A stretch of 64,000 nucleotides of DNA. It comes from CAZEPT01 sp964626965. GTDB taxonomy: Bacteria; Patescibacteriota; Minisyncoccia; Phycocordibacterales; UBA9973. The notes under the pieces were generated by a model. That model was not told where the DNA came from. It ran no database searches and worked only from the letters and a program-made list of their open reading frames with translations. The stretch is taken from contig CAZVHB010000002.1 of NCBI GenBank assembly GCA_964626965.1, positions 1-64,000 on the forward strand. The letters are read 5' to 3'. The number at the start of each line of letters is the position of its first letter. Positions within the stretch are counted from its first letter, which is position 1. Shown piece by piece: positions 7,959 to 16,065 of the stretch. Position numbers and translations under genes: made by a program.

Positions 7959-9624
7959 GAATTTACCAGAAGAATTAAAGAAAATAATTAGTGGAGATGT
8001 CGAATCAAGTGATGAAATACGAGAAAAGTATTCGCACGACGCGAGTCTTTTTGAAGTAGTACCAGAAGTCGTCGTGTTTCCAAAAGACACAAAAGATGTT
8101 CAAGCTGTCGTAAATTTTGTCCGCGAGAATAAGAAGGGTATTCCGAATCTCTCTATTACTGCGCGTAGTGCTGGAACCTGCATGTCTGGAGGCTCTATTA
8201 ATGAATCTATTATTATGGATTTTACTCGCTATATAAACAAAGTGATAGAAGTCACAGACACACACGCTGTGGTTGAACCAGGTTGTTACTATAGAGATTT
8301 TGAAAAAGAAACACTCAAACACGAACGTATCATGCCGGCATATACTGCATCTCGAGAAATCTGTGCAGTTGGTGGTATGGTTGCAAATAACAGCGCAGGA
8401 GAGAAGACGATCAAGTACGGAAAAGTAGAACAGTACGTCGAAAAACTCGAAGTAGTTTTTACTGATGGGAATGTCTATGAAGTCACCAAACTAACAGAGC
8501 AAGAACTGCAAGCAAAATGCGCGCAAGAAAATTTTGAAGGAGGTCTCTACAAAAATCTCAAAAAACTTATTGATGATAACTACGACAGTATCATGTCAGC
8601 AAAACCAGACGTTTCAAAAAACTCTGCAGGGTATTTTTTATGGAATGTGTACGATAAAAAAACAGGGACGTTTGACCTCTGTAGACTTATTGTTGGTTCA
8701 CAAGGAACACTCGGTATCGTCACGAAAATTACATTTAGAATTATTCCAACAGAAAAATATTCAAGTTTACTTGCAGTATTTCTTCCTGATTTAAAAAATC
8801 TCGGAAATATTGTCGCTGAGATAGTTCCGTTTAACCCAGAGAGTATCGAAAGTTATGACGACTACAGTATGAAGCTTGCAGTAAAATTCTTTTTTGATTT
8901 TTTCAAACAAATGGGATTTTGGGGAGCAATGCGACTTGGATTTTCTTTCTTACCAGAAACAGGAATGCTCATCACTGGTGGAGTACCAAAACTTATCCTC
9001 CTTGTAGAATGCGGAGGTCAAGATGAAGCTGAAGTCAAAAAACAGCTCGGAGCTATCAAAGACAAAGTAACACACTATGGCTACAAAATGCGTGTTGCAA
9101 AAAATTCACAAGAAGCACAAAAATACTGGAAGATACGTCGAGAGAGTTTCAATATGCTCAGAAAGCACGTACAAGGAAAACGTACTGCGCCATTTATTGA
9201 TGATATTATTGTGAAGCCAGAATTCTTACCAGAATTTTTACCAAAAATAGAAGCGATTCTTAAGGAATACAAGCTCATTTATACGATTGCGGGTCACGCA
9301 GGAAATGGGAATTTTCATATCATTCCACTGATGGATCTCAACTCTCCATTTGGAGCTGATCAGATCCTTGAGATTTCTCAAAAAGTATACGACCTTGTTT
9401 TATCATATAAAGGTTCAATCACAGCAGAGCATAATGACGGACTCGTTCGTACACCATATCTCGAACAAATGTATGGTCAAGAAATCTACGAATTATTTAC
9501 GCAAACAAAAAATCTCTTTGACCCGACTAATATCTTTAATCCTGGTAAAAAAGTAGCACTCGGAGCCGGTCTTGCTGGAACAAAACAATATTTGCATGAT
9601 CATATAATTAGGAAGAAGAAATAG
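7957..9624 (+). CDS. FAD-linked oxidase, GlcD/D-lactate dehydrogenase family
   Basis: A VAO/PCMH-type flavoprotein that oxidises a 2-hydroxy acid such as glycolate or D-lactate. The FAD-binding domain (about residues 30-215) contains VVFPKDTKDVQAVVNFV, TARSAGTCMSGGSI and GGMVANNSAGEKTIKYGKV. The C-terminal oxidase domain has AGHAGNGNFHIIP (Zn/substrate His) and ends HNDGLVRTPYLEQMYG...LFDPTNIFNPGK. At 555 aa it has no fused Fe-S domain. The start codon abuts the inverted-end element. Confidence 0.9.
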   Translation: MNLPEELKKIISGDVESSDEIREKYSHDASLFEVVPEVVVFPKDTKDVQAVVNFVRENKKGIPNLSITARSAGTCMSGGSINESIIMDFTRYINKVIEVTDTHAVVEPGCYYRDFEKETLKHERIMPAYTASREICAVGGMVANNSAGEKTIKYGKVEQYVEKLEVVFTDGNVYEVTKLTEQELQAKCAQENFEGGLYKNLKKLIDDNYDSIMSAKPDVSKNSAGYFLWNVYDKKTGTFDLCRLIVGSQGTLGIVTKITFRIIPTEKYSSLLAVFLPDLKNLGNIVAEIVPFNPESIESYDDYSMKLAVKFFFDFFKQMGFWGAMRLGFSFLPETGMLITGGVPKLILLVECGGQDEAEVKKQLGAIKDKVTHYGYKMRVAKNSQEAQKYWKIRRESFNMLRKHVQGKRTAPFIDDIIVKPEFLPEFLPKIEAILKEYKLIYTIAGHAGNGNFHIIPLMDLNSPFGADQILEISQKVYDLVLSYKGSITAEHNDGLVRTPYLEQMYGQEIYELFTQTKNLFDPTNIFNPGKKVALGAGLAGTKQYLHDHIIRKKK

Positions 9625-9664
9625 GGAAGAAGGGCTAAATGCCAAATTCTAAATGATAAAGACT

Positions 9665-9701
9665 AAAACAGGATGGCACGCAAAGCGTGCCATCCTGTTT
9701 T
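9665..9701 (+). terminator. Strong terminator hairpin
   Basis: A perfect 17-bp stem (9665-9681 / 9685-9701) with an AAA loop, starting AAAACAGGATGGCACGC and ending in TTTT. Confidence 0.85.
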
Positions 9702-9755
9702 AGAAACTTCGAGTTTCGTTTATATAGAAAAGAGAGAACAATGCGAGGCTTTTCG

Positions 9756-9784
9756 CCCTACTTTTTTCCGGTAAAAAAGTAGGG
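9756..9784. terminator. Second hairpin, possible terminator
   Basis: CCCTACTTTTTT / AAAAAAGTAGGG stem with a CCGGT loop. No gene ends here on the minus strand, so it may be a leftover or reinforcing terminator. The 270-bp gap 9625-9894 also holds the 9665 terminator and a single repeat arm. Confidence 0.4.
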
Positions 9785-9807
9785 AAGATTGATTTAGTTA
9801 AATACAA

Positions 9808-9835
9808 CTGGATTCCGGATCAGGTCCGGAATGAC
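9808..9835. repeat. TCCGGA-type palindromic repeat, copy 3 (single arm)
   Basis: CTGGATTCCGGATCAGGTCC and on, ending in AATGAC; only one arm is present, 60 nt upstream of rplY. Confidence 0.85.
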
Positions 9836-9882
9836 AACACAACTCATTCTCTTAGTAGCTTTTAAAAAATAAAAAAATGTGT

Positions 9883-9888
9883 TATAGT
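9883..9888 (+). promoter_or_regulatory. -10 box of rplY
   Basis: TATAGT, with an upstream TGTG extension, ends 6 nt before the ATG at 9895. This decides the start: the in-frame ATG at 9877 would lie upstream of the expected transcript start. Confidence 0.6.
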
Positions 9889-9894
9889 AGCTCA

Positions 9895-10515
9895 ATGTTA
9901 AGTTTAGACGTAACAAAGCGAAGTAAGGCTGATAACGTGGCTCACATGCGAAGTAACGGCATGGTTCCGGGTGTAGTCTATGGCGCTAATATCGAGAATA
10001 CAAGTATTTCTTTTGAAAAGAAAGCATTTGATAAAATATTCAAAGAAGCAGGAGAATCTTCTCCAATAAACCTTGTGTTGGATGGGAAAAATATACAAAC
10101 ATTGATTCATGAAGTTCAAGTTGATCCAGTGAAGAGTATCACTCACCATGTTGATTTCTTGGCAGTTGATGCAAATGTAAAAACAAATGTAGCTGTACAC
10201 CTTAACTTTACTGGTGTTTCAGAAGCTGTAAAAGCAGGACTCGGAAACCTCGTCAAAGTAATGCACGAAATTGAAATTACAGCACTTCCAAAAGATATCC
10301 CACACGAAATTGAAGTGAATATCGCAGCACTTATTGATCTCGATAGTCAAATCACCGCAGGAGACCTCGTTCTTCCAAAAGGAGTAGAATTAGCTGTTAA
10401 AGCAGAAGATATTGTTGCATCTATTGCGACAATGAAAGAAGAAATAGAAACTGCTCCAGTTGATCTTGCTTCAATTGAAGTAGAAAAGAAAGGAAAGAAA
10501 GAAGTTGAAGAATAA
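9895..10515 (+). CDS. rplY: 50S ribosomal protein L25, long (CTC) form
   Basis: bL25 of the TL5/CTC type, which binds 5S rRNA. The N-terminal domain has the pattern LDVTKRSKADNVAHMRSNGMVPGVVYGA, and the C-terminal TL5 beta domain follows (VAVHLNFTGVSEAVKAGLGNLVKVMHEIEI). It ends in a Lys/Glu-rich tail. At 206 aa from ATG 9895 it is normal for the long form. The start is set by the -10 box at 9883. Confidence 0.93.
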   Translation: MLSLDVTKRSKADNVAHMRSNGMVPGVVYGANIENTSISFEKKAFDKIFKEAGESSPINLVLDGKNIQTLIHEVQVDPVKSITHHVDFLAVDANVKTNVAVHLNFTGVSEAVKAGLGNLVKVMHEIEITALPKDIPHEIEVNIAALIDLDSQITAGDLVLPKGVELAVKAEDIVASIATMKEEIETAPVDLASIEVEKKGKKEVEE

Positions 10516-10533
10516 TATCTTGTAACAAAACAA

Positions 10534-10577
10534 GAAAAGTCCCGTCAGTACGTATGTGCTGACGGGACTTTTCTTTG
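10534..10577 (+). terminator. Rho-independent terminator
   Basis: A 15-bp stem (10534-10548 / 10559-10573) containing AGTCCCGTCAG / CTGACGGGACT, followed by TTT. It ends rplY. Confidence 0.85.
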
Positions 10578-10602
10578 AGTGGCATGTTAATTACATTTTA
10601 GG

Positions 10603-10608
10603 TATACT
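10603..10608 (+). promoter_or_regulatory. -10 box of the lytic transglycosylase gene
   Basis: TATACT ends exactly 6 nt before the ATG at 10615. Confidence 0.6.
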
Positions 10609-10614
10609 ATACAT

Positions 10615-11964
10615 ATGAATTTTAAAAAAATTATTATAACAACAACGATACTCACTGTAGTGTTTTTTTCTGTTTCTCATATCTCTCTTGCTCAAGTCAC
10701 CCCAGAAGAACGAGTAAAACTCGAAGCAGAACTCAAGCAACTTGAAAAAGATATCGCTCAAAAACAAAAAGAGCTTGATAGTCAAAAAGGGAACTCAAAA
10801 ACCCTCACGAACGAAATTTCTAATTTAAAAAACCAGATCGACAAATCTAAGCTCAATATCAAAGCCAAAAGTCTACAGATTACAAAGCTCAATGGTCAAA
10901 TTTCAACCAAAAGTCAGGAAATAACCAACCTTGAAGGTAAAATTGATAATCAAAGAAGTTCACTCTCTCAGTTGATCCGAAAAACAAACGAGCTTGATGA
11001 CGCAAATATGATCCATCTGATTTTATCAGGTAAAGATCTCTCTGATTTTTATGGAGACGTAGACTCACTCGCTGCTGTTAAAAAAGCACTCCGAAGTACT
11101 GTACTTGAAGTAAAAGACACAAAACAAGACACTGAGGAGCAGAAAGTAGATCTCGAAGAAAAGCAGGATGCGGAGCTTGATGCAAAAGCAGAATTGGAAA
11201 AGAACAAAAAGAAAGTTGAGAGTGACCAAGCTTACAGAGCAACACTTCTTTCACTCAGTAAAAACAAAGAAAAAGAATTCGAAAAAATTCTCGCCGAAAA
11301 CCAAGCAAAAGCATCTCAGATCAAAGCTCGCCTCTTTAACTTTGCTGGAGGCGCGACTTCTGCTATTCCGTTTGGAACAGCAGTTACATACGCACAGAAT
11401 GCAGAAGCTGCAACAGGGACACCAGCTGCATTGATACTCGCCATACTCACACAAGAATCAGCTCTCGGTGCTAATGTTGGAAAGTGTTACCTTACCAACA
11501 CAAGTACTGGCGCTGGAGTAAGTACCGCAGGTAAAGTATGGTCAAATGTTATGAAGCCGACACGCGATGTTCCACCATTTTTGAAAATCACAGAGAGACT
11601 AGGTATGGACCCAATGAAAACTGTTGTTTCTTGTCCAATTGCAGGAGTTGCTGGATGGGGAGGAGCAATGGGACCTGCTCAGTTCATCGCTTCAACATGG
11701 GCGCTTGTTGAAGGACGTGTTGCAGCAAAACTCGGAAAATCTTCAGCAAATCCATGGGCAGCGGCGGATGCGATTATGGCTTCTGCTACATATCTCTCAG
11801 ATATTGGAGCAAAATCAAGCTATGCATCACAAATTAAGGCCGCATGTAAATATTACGGAACAGGTGGAACGAGCTGTTCATATGGAAAAAGCGTGATGGG
11901 CCGTGTTGCTAAAATCCAAGATGATATTGACTACATTAAAAAATATGGTGTATCAAATAGATAG
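10615..11964 (+). CDS. Secreted coiled-coil lytic transglycosylase
   Basis: A peptidoglycan hydrolase. A signal peptide (about 1-26, ending SLAQ) is followed by a long coiled coil (about 30-235) like those of PcsB, CwlO and EnvC. A C-terminal SLT/MltB-like lytic transglycosylase domain (about 250-449) contains the catalytic Glu281 in ILTQESALGANVGKC, the GAMGPAQFIASTW motif and NPWAAADAIMASATYLSD. The coiled coil suggests control by a membrane partner such as FtsEX, which is an inference; no ftsEX genes are in this window. It is monocistronic and leaderless. Confidence 0.88.
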   Translation: MNFKKIIITTTILTVVFFSVSHISLAQVTPEERVKLEAELKQLEKDIAQKQKELDSQKGNSKTLTNEISNLKNQIDKSKLNIKAKSLQITKLNGQISTKSQEITNLEGKIDNQRSSLSQLIRKTNELDDANMIHLILSGKDLSDFYGDVDSLAAVKKALRSTVLEVKDTKQDTEEQKVDLEEKQDAELDAKAELEKNKKKVESDQAYRATLLSLSKNKEKEFEKILAENQAKASQIKARLFNFAGGATSAIPFGTAVTYAQNAEAATGTPAALILAILTQESALGANVGKCYLTNTSTGAGVSTAGKVWSNVMKPTRDVPPFLKITERLGMDPMKTVVSCPIAGVAGWGGAMGPAQFIASTWALVEGRVAAKLGKSSANPWAAADAIMASATYLSDIGAKSSYASQIKAACKYYGTGGTSCSYGKSVMGRVAKIQDDIDYIKKYGVSNR

Positions 11965-12004
11965 GGAATCAACCCTCAGATTTGTATTTTTAAAATAAAT
12001 GTGA

Positions 12005-12010
12005 TATATT
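12005..12010 (+). promoter_or_regulatory. -10 box of rpmE
   Basis: TATATT ends exactly 6 nt before the ATG at 12017. Confidence 0.5.
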
Positions 12011-12016
12011 AAGCCC

Positions 12017-12274
12017 ATGAAGAAAGATATCCACCCAAAAAATTATAGAACAGTCTTGTTTAAAGACGCATCAAGTGACGCAGAATGGCTCATAGAGTCA
12101 ACTGTAGACACGAAAGATACAGCTGTTGCAAAAGATGGTAAAGAATACCCATCTTTTCGTGTTGAAATTTCTAGTGCTTCTCATCCTTTCTATACAGGAA
12201 AAGAAACAGTACTTGATACTGCTGGACGTGTTGATAAATTCAAAAAACGTCAAGAAAAGAAGACAGATAAATAA
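12017..12274 (+). CDS. rpmE2: 50S ribosomal protein L31, type B
   Basis: bL31 of the zinc-free type: MKKDIHPKNYRTVLFKD at the N-terminus, SSASHPFYTGKE and GRVDKFKKR toward the C-terminus, and no CxxC pair. At 85 aa it is normal length. It is monocistronic, flanked by a leaderless promoter and a strong terminator. Confidence 0.95.
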   Translation: MKKDIHPKNYRTVLFKDASSDAEWLIESTVDTKDTAVAKDGKEYPSFRVEISSASHPFYTGKETVLDTAGRVDKFKKRQEKKTDK

Positions 12275-12289
12275 CTTCTTAATTAAAAT

Positions 12290-12325
12290 AAGAGCGGAAA
12301 GCCAAAGGCTTTCCGCTCTTATTTT
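12290..12325 (+). terminator. Rho-independent terminator
   Basis: A perfect 14-bp stem AAGAGCGGAAAGCC / GGCTTTCCGCTCTT (12290-12303 / 12307-12320) with an AAA loop, then ATTTTG. Confidence 0.85.
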
Positions 12326-12357
12326 GTAACTTACTTTATAATTTAGCATTTATATTT

Positions 12358-12363
12358 TATACT
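12358..12363 (+). promoter_or_regulatory. -10 box of prfA
   Basis: TATACT ends 7 nt before the ATG at 12371. Confidence 0.5.
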
Positions 12364-12370
12364 TACTCAT

Positions 12371-13351
12371 ATGTCAATCGAACTCACACAAAGAGAAGAA
12401 CTCAAAAAAAACTACAAAACAACTCACCTCATTGAAATATATGAGGGTCTTGAACAGAAAGAAGGTGAAATACGCGAGATGATGCTCGATGATGAGAGCC
12501 TTACGGAAATGGGTAAGATGGAACTCGAAGATATTCGAATACAGCGAGAAGGAGTAGAAACACAAATAGAACAAATCCTAGAATCAGAGAAAGAAGAGGA
12601 GGAATTTCCGAATGAAATCATCATGGAGTTTCGTGCAGGAGCAGGAGGAGACGAAGCATCTCTTTTTGCATGGGAACTCGCGCATATGTATGAACGCTAT
12701 GCCGAAGAAATGCACTGGTCTTGGAAAAGACTCGACGAATCAACTAATAACGTCGGTGGATACAAAGAAGCATCAGTTGAAGTAAAAGGGAAAGATGTCT
12801 ATAAAAAACTACGCTACGAAACAGGGGTGCATAGAGTACAGCGTATCCCAGGAACAGAAAAAAATGGCCGTATTCACACATCTACTGCATCAGTGGCAGT
12901 GCTTCCTATTCGAAAGAAGGTAAACTTCGTAATTAATCCAACAGACCTTGATATGGAATACTCTCGTTCAGGTGGTGCTGGTGGACAAAACGTCAACAAG
13001 GTGGAAACAGCAGTACGGCTCATCCACAGACCAACAGGAATCGATGTTCGTTCTACCTCAGAGAGAAGTCAGCTCGCAAACCGTGAAAAAGCAATGATGA
13101 TCCTCACAGCAAAACTTCAACAAAAAGAGGAGGAAGAGGAAGCAAAGAAATATTCAGCTGACCGTAAAAACCAAATTGGTACAGCTGATCGAAGTGAGAA
13201 AATTCGCACCTATAACTTTCCTCAAGACCGCGTGACTGACCATCGCATCAAAACTTCTTGGTCAAATATTCCAGGAATCATGCAAGGACAAATCCAAAAG
13301 ATCATTGACGCCCTCGAGTCTGGTGTTGTTGGTGATAGTGATGATGAATAA
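12371..13351 (+). CDS. prfA: Peptide chain release factor 1
   Basis: Recognises UAA and UAG and triggers peptide release. The codon-recognition PxT motif is PGT (160-162, in HRVQRIPGTEKNGRIHTS), which marks RF1 rather than RF2 (SPF). The catalytic GGQ is at 204-206 in SGGAGGQNVNKVETAVRL. At 326 aa it is slightly shorter than the usual ~360, mainly at the N-terminus. The stop codon overlaps the start of the DUF817-like gene by 11 nt. Confidence 0.97.
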   Translation: MSIELTQREELKKNYKTTHLIEIYEGLEQKEGEIREMMLDDESLTEMGKMELEDIRIQREGVETQIEQILESEKEEEEFPNEIIMEFRAGAGGDEASLFAWELAHMYERYAEEMHWSWKRLDESTNNVGGYKEASVEVKGKDVYKKLRYETGVHRVQRIPGTEKNGRIHTSTASVAVLPIRKKVNFVINPTDLDMEYSRSGGAGGQNVNKVETAVRLIHRPTGIDVRSTSERSQLANREKAMMILTAKLQQKEEEEEAKKYSADRKNQIGTADRSEKIRTYNFPQDRVTDHRIKTSWSNIPGIMQGQIQKIIDALESGVVGDSDDE

Positions 13352-14141
13352 AATATTTTTTTTAATAAAAGAACTCTCCTATTTTACTCTGAAGCAAGTT
13401 AAGTCAGCACTTTTTGCAGGTTCTTTTCTCTTTCTTCTTTTTATTTCAAATTATATTTCAATTCCTGGGCTCTATCGGTATGATTTTTTATTTATTGGTG
13501 CTGTTTTTATTCAATTCTGTCTGGTTGCACTTAAACTTGAAACAAAAGACGAAGCGAAGACTATTGTTCTATTTCATGTAATCGGATTATTCTTGGAGAT
13601 ATACAAAACTCACCCGAGTGTTGGATCTTGGTCTTATCCAGAAATGGGTTACTTTAAGATAGCGCACGTGCCATTATATAGTGGATTTATGTATGCAGCG
13701 GTGGGAAGTTACATCGCCGGTGCCTGGAAACAGTTGCAATTGAAACTCAAAAACCCACCCTCATACACACTTTCACTCATATTGGGAATTCTTATTTACA
13801 TAAACTTTTTTACTAATCACTTTGTATTAGATATTCGGTACATAGTGCTTATCCCATTGATTGTAGTTCTGTATTTTAAAACAAAAGTGTTTTTTACCCC
13901 ACACAAGAGAACATACCATATGCCACTCATCCTCGGATTCTCATTGATTGGATTTTTTGTTTGGATTGCTGAAAATATCGCGACTTTTTACGGCGCATGG
14001 CAATATCCAGATCAAGCGGTGGTGTGGAACGCGGTATCGGTACAAAAAATATCTTCTTGGTTTCTTATGGTTATTATTAGTTTTATCATCGTGTCATATT
14101 TGAAACATTATAAAAAAGAACACAGTCGGGAAACTCTGTAA
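13341..14141 (+). CDS. DUF817-like integral membrane protein
   Basis: About eight hydrophobic segments over 267 residues, with SYPEMGYFKIAHVPLYSGFMYAAVGSYI and FYGAWQYPDQ, resembling the DUF817 (YoaT) family of unknown function. The start is taken as ATG 13341, overlapping the last codons of prfA; ATG 13344 is equally possible. Translation is probably coupled to prfA. Confidence 0.75.
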   Translation: MMNKIFFLIKELSYFTLKQVKSALFAGSFLFLLFISNYISIPGLYRYDFLFIGAVFIQFCLVALKLETKDEAKTIVLFHVIGLFLEIYKTHPSVGSWSYPEMGYFKIAHVPLYSGFMYAAVGSYIAGAWKQLQLKLKNPPSYTLSLILGILIYINFFTNHFVLDIRYIVLIPLIVVLYFKTKVFFTPHKRTYHMPLILGFSLIGFFVWIAENIATFYGAWQYPDQAVVWNAVSVQKISSWFLMVIISFIIVSYLKHYKKEHSRETL

Positions 14142-14171
14142 TGATTACTCAAAAGATACGTCAATACATAT

Positions 14172-14864
14172 ATGAAAAAGATAATTTTAGGTTTAGTGGG
14201 TATATTGTGTCTTAGTGGAGCTTTTGTCGCTCCTATTAATACTCATGCAGTCGAAACAACACCAAGTCGCCTTGGTTGTTTCAAATTTACAGAAAATCTC
14301 CGTTTCGGGGATGGGTATTATAATCAAAAAGGAGGAAAGGTTCTAGAATTACAAGAAACACTTAAAACTGCTGGATACTTCCATCTTACACCAACAGGGT
14401 ACTTTGGTCTTGTAACATTTCGCGCAGTGAAATCATATCAAAAAAACTACAGTATTCCACAAACAGGCTTTGCTGGAGAACTCACCAGAGGATCCCTTCG
14501 TTCCAACTTCTGTACAGGCACCATTCCTCCTGACCCAAATATTCCACCAGCGAACTGTCAAAACTGGTACGATGGATGTAATAGCTGTAGTCGTACGTCA
14601 CCCAAAGGGCCAATGATGTGTACCATGATGGCCTGTATGAGTACTATGAATCCACCATACTGCAGAGCCTACTTCGATGGTTCAATTCAAGCGTGTCCTA
14701 CAGAAAAAATTACTGATAATATGCCGATCGTCTGTGTCACCACTCCATGCGAACCCGTAAACAAGTCATACTATATCTACGAAGGAACAAGACATAAGCT
14801 GTCTGAATTTGATACAGTATGGGTTGCGGAACACTGCAGTGTTAAAGAATCGATCGTCTATTAA
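14172..14864 (+). CDS. Secreted Cys-rich protein with peptidoglycan-binding domain
   Basis: A signal peptide (about 1-26, NTHAVE) is followed by a PG_binding_1 domain (about 40-110: LRFGDG, VLELQETLKTAGYF, PTGYFGLVTFRAVKSYQ) and a Cys-rich C-terminal region (NWYDGCNSCSRTS..CTMMACMS..). It would anchor to the cell wall; the Cys residues could form disulfides outside the cell. The function of the C-terminal region is unknown. It is 230 aa long. Confidence 0.8.
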   Translation: MKKIILGLVGILCLSGAFVAPINTHAVETTPSRLGCFKFTENLRFGDGYYNQKGGKVLELQETLKTAGYFHLTPTGYFGLVTFRAVKSYQKNYSIPQTGFAGELTRGSLRSNFCTGTIPPDPNIPPANCQNWYDGCNSCSRTSPKGPMMCTMMACMSTMNPPYCRAYFDGSIQACPTEKITDNMPIVCVTTPCEPVNKSYYIYEGTRHKLSEFDTVWVAEHCSVKESIVY

Positions 14865-14876
14865 ACAACTAAAGAT

Positions 14877-14920
14877 AAAATGACCCAAACTCCCTATAGA
14901 GAGTTTGGGTCATTTTGATT
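14877..14920 (+). terminator. Rho-independent terminator
   Basis: A 16-bp stem AAAATGACCCAAACTC / GAGTTTGGGTCATTTT (14877-14892 / 14901-14916). Confidence 0.85.
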
Positions 14921-14953
14921 TAAACTCACAATGTAAACTGTGGAAAAGTAGTG

Positions 14954-14981
14954 TTGTGATAAAAAAAATATCAAGTATACT
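14954..14981 (+). promoter_or_regulatory. Promoter of the synthetase-like gene leader
   Basis: TTGTGA (14954-14959), a 16-nt spacer and TATACT (14976-14981). Transcription from here would give a leader of roughly 155 nt before the ATG at 15146. Confidence 0.45.
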
Positions 14982-14987
14982 TTCTTA

Positions 14988-15145
14988 TTAGTGAGTCGAA
15001 TTTTACGAGAACAAATTAATAGCAATCAAATTAAAAGATTGCGCACAATATATTTAGAAACTTTCAGTTTCATTACCACCCCGTTATGGGGTTTTTATTT
15101 TGCCTGAACCTCAGGCTTTTTTATTAGGATAATAAGAGTAAATTA
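14988..15145 (+). promoter_or_regulatory. Leader with tandem terminator-like hairpins
   Basis: The leader contains GCAATC...GATTGC and GAAAC...GTTTC hairpins, then two small terminator-like hairpins in a row: ACCCC/GGGGT (15078-15092) followed by TTTTATTT, and GCCTGA/TCAGGC (15102-15116) followed by TTTTTT. They precede the gene by only 30 nt. This could be an attenuator, or simply two terminators behind a mispredicted promoter. No T-box sequence is present. Confidence 0.4.
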
Positions 15146-15973
15146 ATGATACATAATTACAAAGGAACAGAAGACATTGTACTCTACAGTAGAACAGTGC
15201 AAAAGTTACGAGAATTTTTTTTGAGTCGGGGATTTGTCGAAGTCCATACCCAGGATAGACTGAGCATCTTGGCAGCGTGCGAAGATCCGTCAACCGTCGC
15301 GACGTTTAGTTACTCTGGTGAAATATGGCCGCTTCCTCAGACAGGACAAATGTGGCTTGAGTACGAGCTTTTAACTAAACCAGAATTAGCAGGAGTATTC
15401 TGCGTCTCAACCAGTTTTCGTAATGAACAAAATCCAATTCCTGGACGACATAAAGTCATTTTTCCCATGTTTGAATTTGAATCGAGAGGAGACATTGAGG
15501 ATTTGAAAAAATTGGAAATAGAACTACTCACTCATTTAGGCTTCGGGACGATGGGTGATTTTTTTTACAAAAAATACGATGATATGAAAACAATGTACGG
15601 AGTGGATGAAATAAGCCACACAGAAGAAAACAAAATGCTCCATGATTTTGGTAGTGTGCTTTTCTTGGAAACATTTCCACTCTATACGTCACCCTTTTGG
15701 AACATGAAAAGAAATGGTAGTTATGCAAACAAAATCGATGTTATTGTAGCTGGTAATGAAACCATCGGTAGTGCAGAGCGAAGTTGTGATGTGGAAGAAA
15801 TGAGGAAACAGTTTTATTCTATTTCAGAAGGATCATATGCACAAACACTCTTTAACCTTTTTGGAAAGGAACGAGTAGAAAAAGAATTGGAAGAGTTTCT
15901 CAACCTTAAGTTCTTTCCGCGCTTTGGTGCAGGAATCGGAATTACACGATTAATGAATGCAATAAAAAATTAA
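15146..15973 (+). CDS. Class II aminoacyl-tRNA synthetase-like core (Asp/Asn type), possible asparagine synthetase
   Basis: A 275-aa protein that is only a class II synthetase catalytic core. Motif 2 is FRNEQNPIPGRHKVIFPMFEFE and motif 3 is GAGIGITRLMNAI at the C-terminus. There is no N-terminal anticodon-binding OB domain, so it is unlikely to charge tRNA on its own. Archaeal asparagine synthetase-related proteins (AS-AR) and bacterial AsnA share this build and make asparagine from aspartate. A tRNA-modifying or protein-modifying (EpmA-like) role is the alternative. Confidence 0.7.
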   Translation: MIHNYKGTEDIVLYSRTVQKLREFFLSRGFVEVHTQDRLSILAACEDPSTVATFSYSGEIWPLPQTGQMWLEYELLTKPELAGVFCVSTSFRNEQNPIPGRHKVIFPMFEFESRGDIEDLKKLEIELLTHLGFGTMGDFFYKKYDDMKTMYGVDEISHTEENKMLHDFGSVLFLETFPLYTSPFWNMKRNGSYANKIDVIVAGNETIGSAERSCDVEEMRKQFYSISEGSYAQTLFNLFGKERVEKELEEFLNLKFFPRFGAGIGITRLMNAIKN

Positions 15974-15987
15974 TCTTCAGTAGACGA

Positions 15988-16024
15988 CAACGGCACCTGG
16001 TGATACATCAGGTGCCGTTGTTAT
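15988..16024 (+). terminator. Rho-independent terminator
   Basis: A 12-bp stem CAACGGCACCTG / CAGGTGCCGTTG (15988-15999 / 16009-16020), then TTATT. It also sits beyond the 3' end of cysS on the other strand. Confidence 0.8.
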
Positions 16025-16065
16025 TGATTCTTGGGAAAAACCACAGTGCTACCACGAGCACTCGA

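Noticed and set aside
12371..13351. Recoded UGA (Gracilibacteria/Absconditabacteria code)
   Set aside because: TGA is used as a stop in ATGA overlaps at 28126 and 35711, and no gene needs TGA read as an amino acid.
14988..15145. T-box leader for the synthetase-like gene
   Set aside because: No GGTGG..CCGCG core is present; only simple hairpins are visible.
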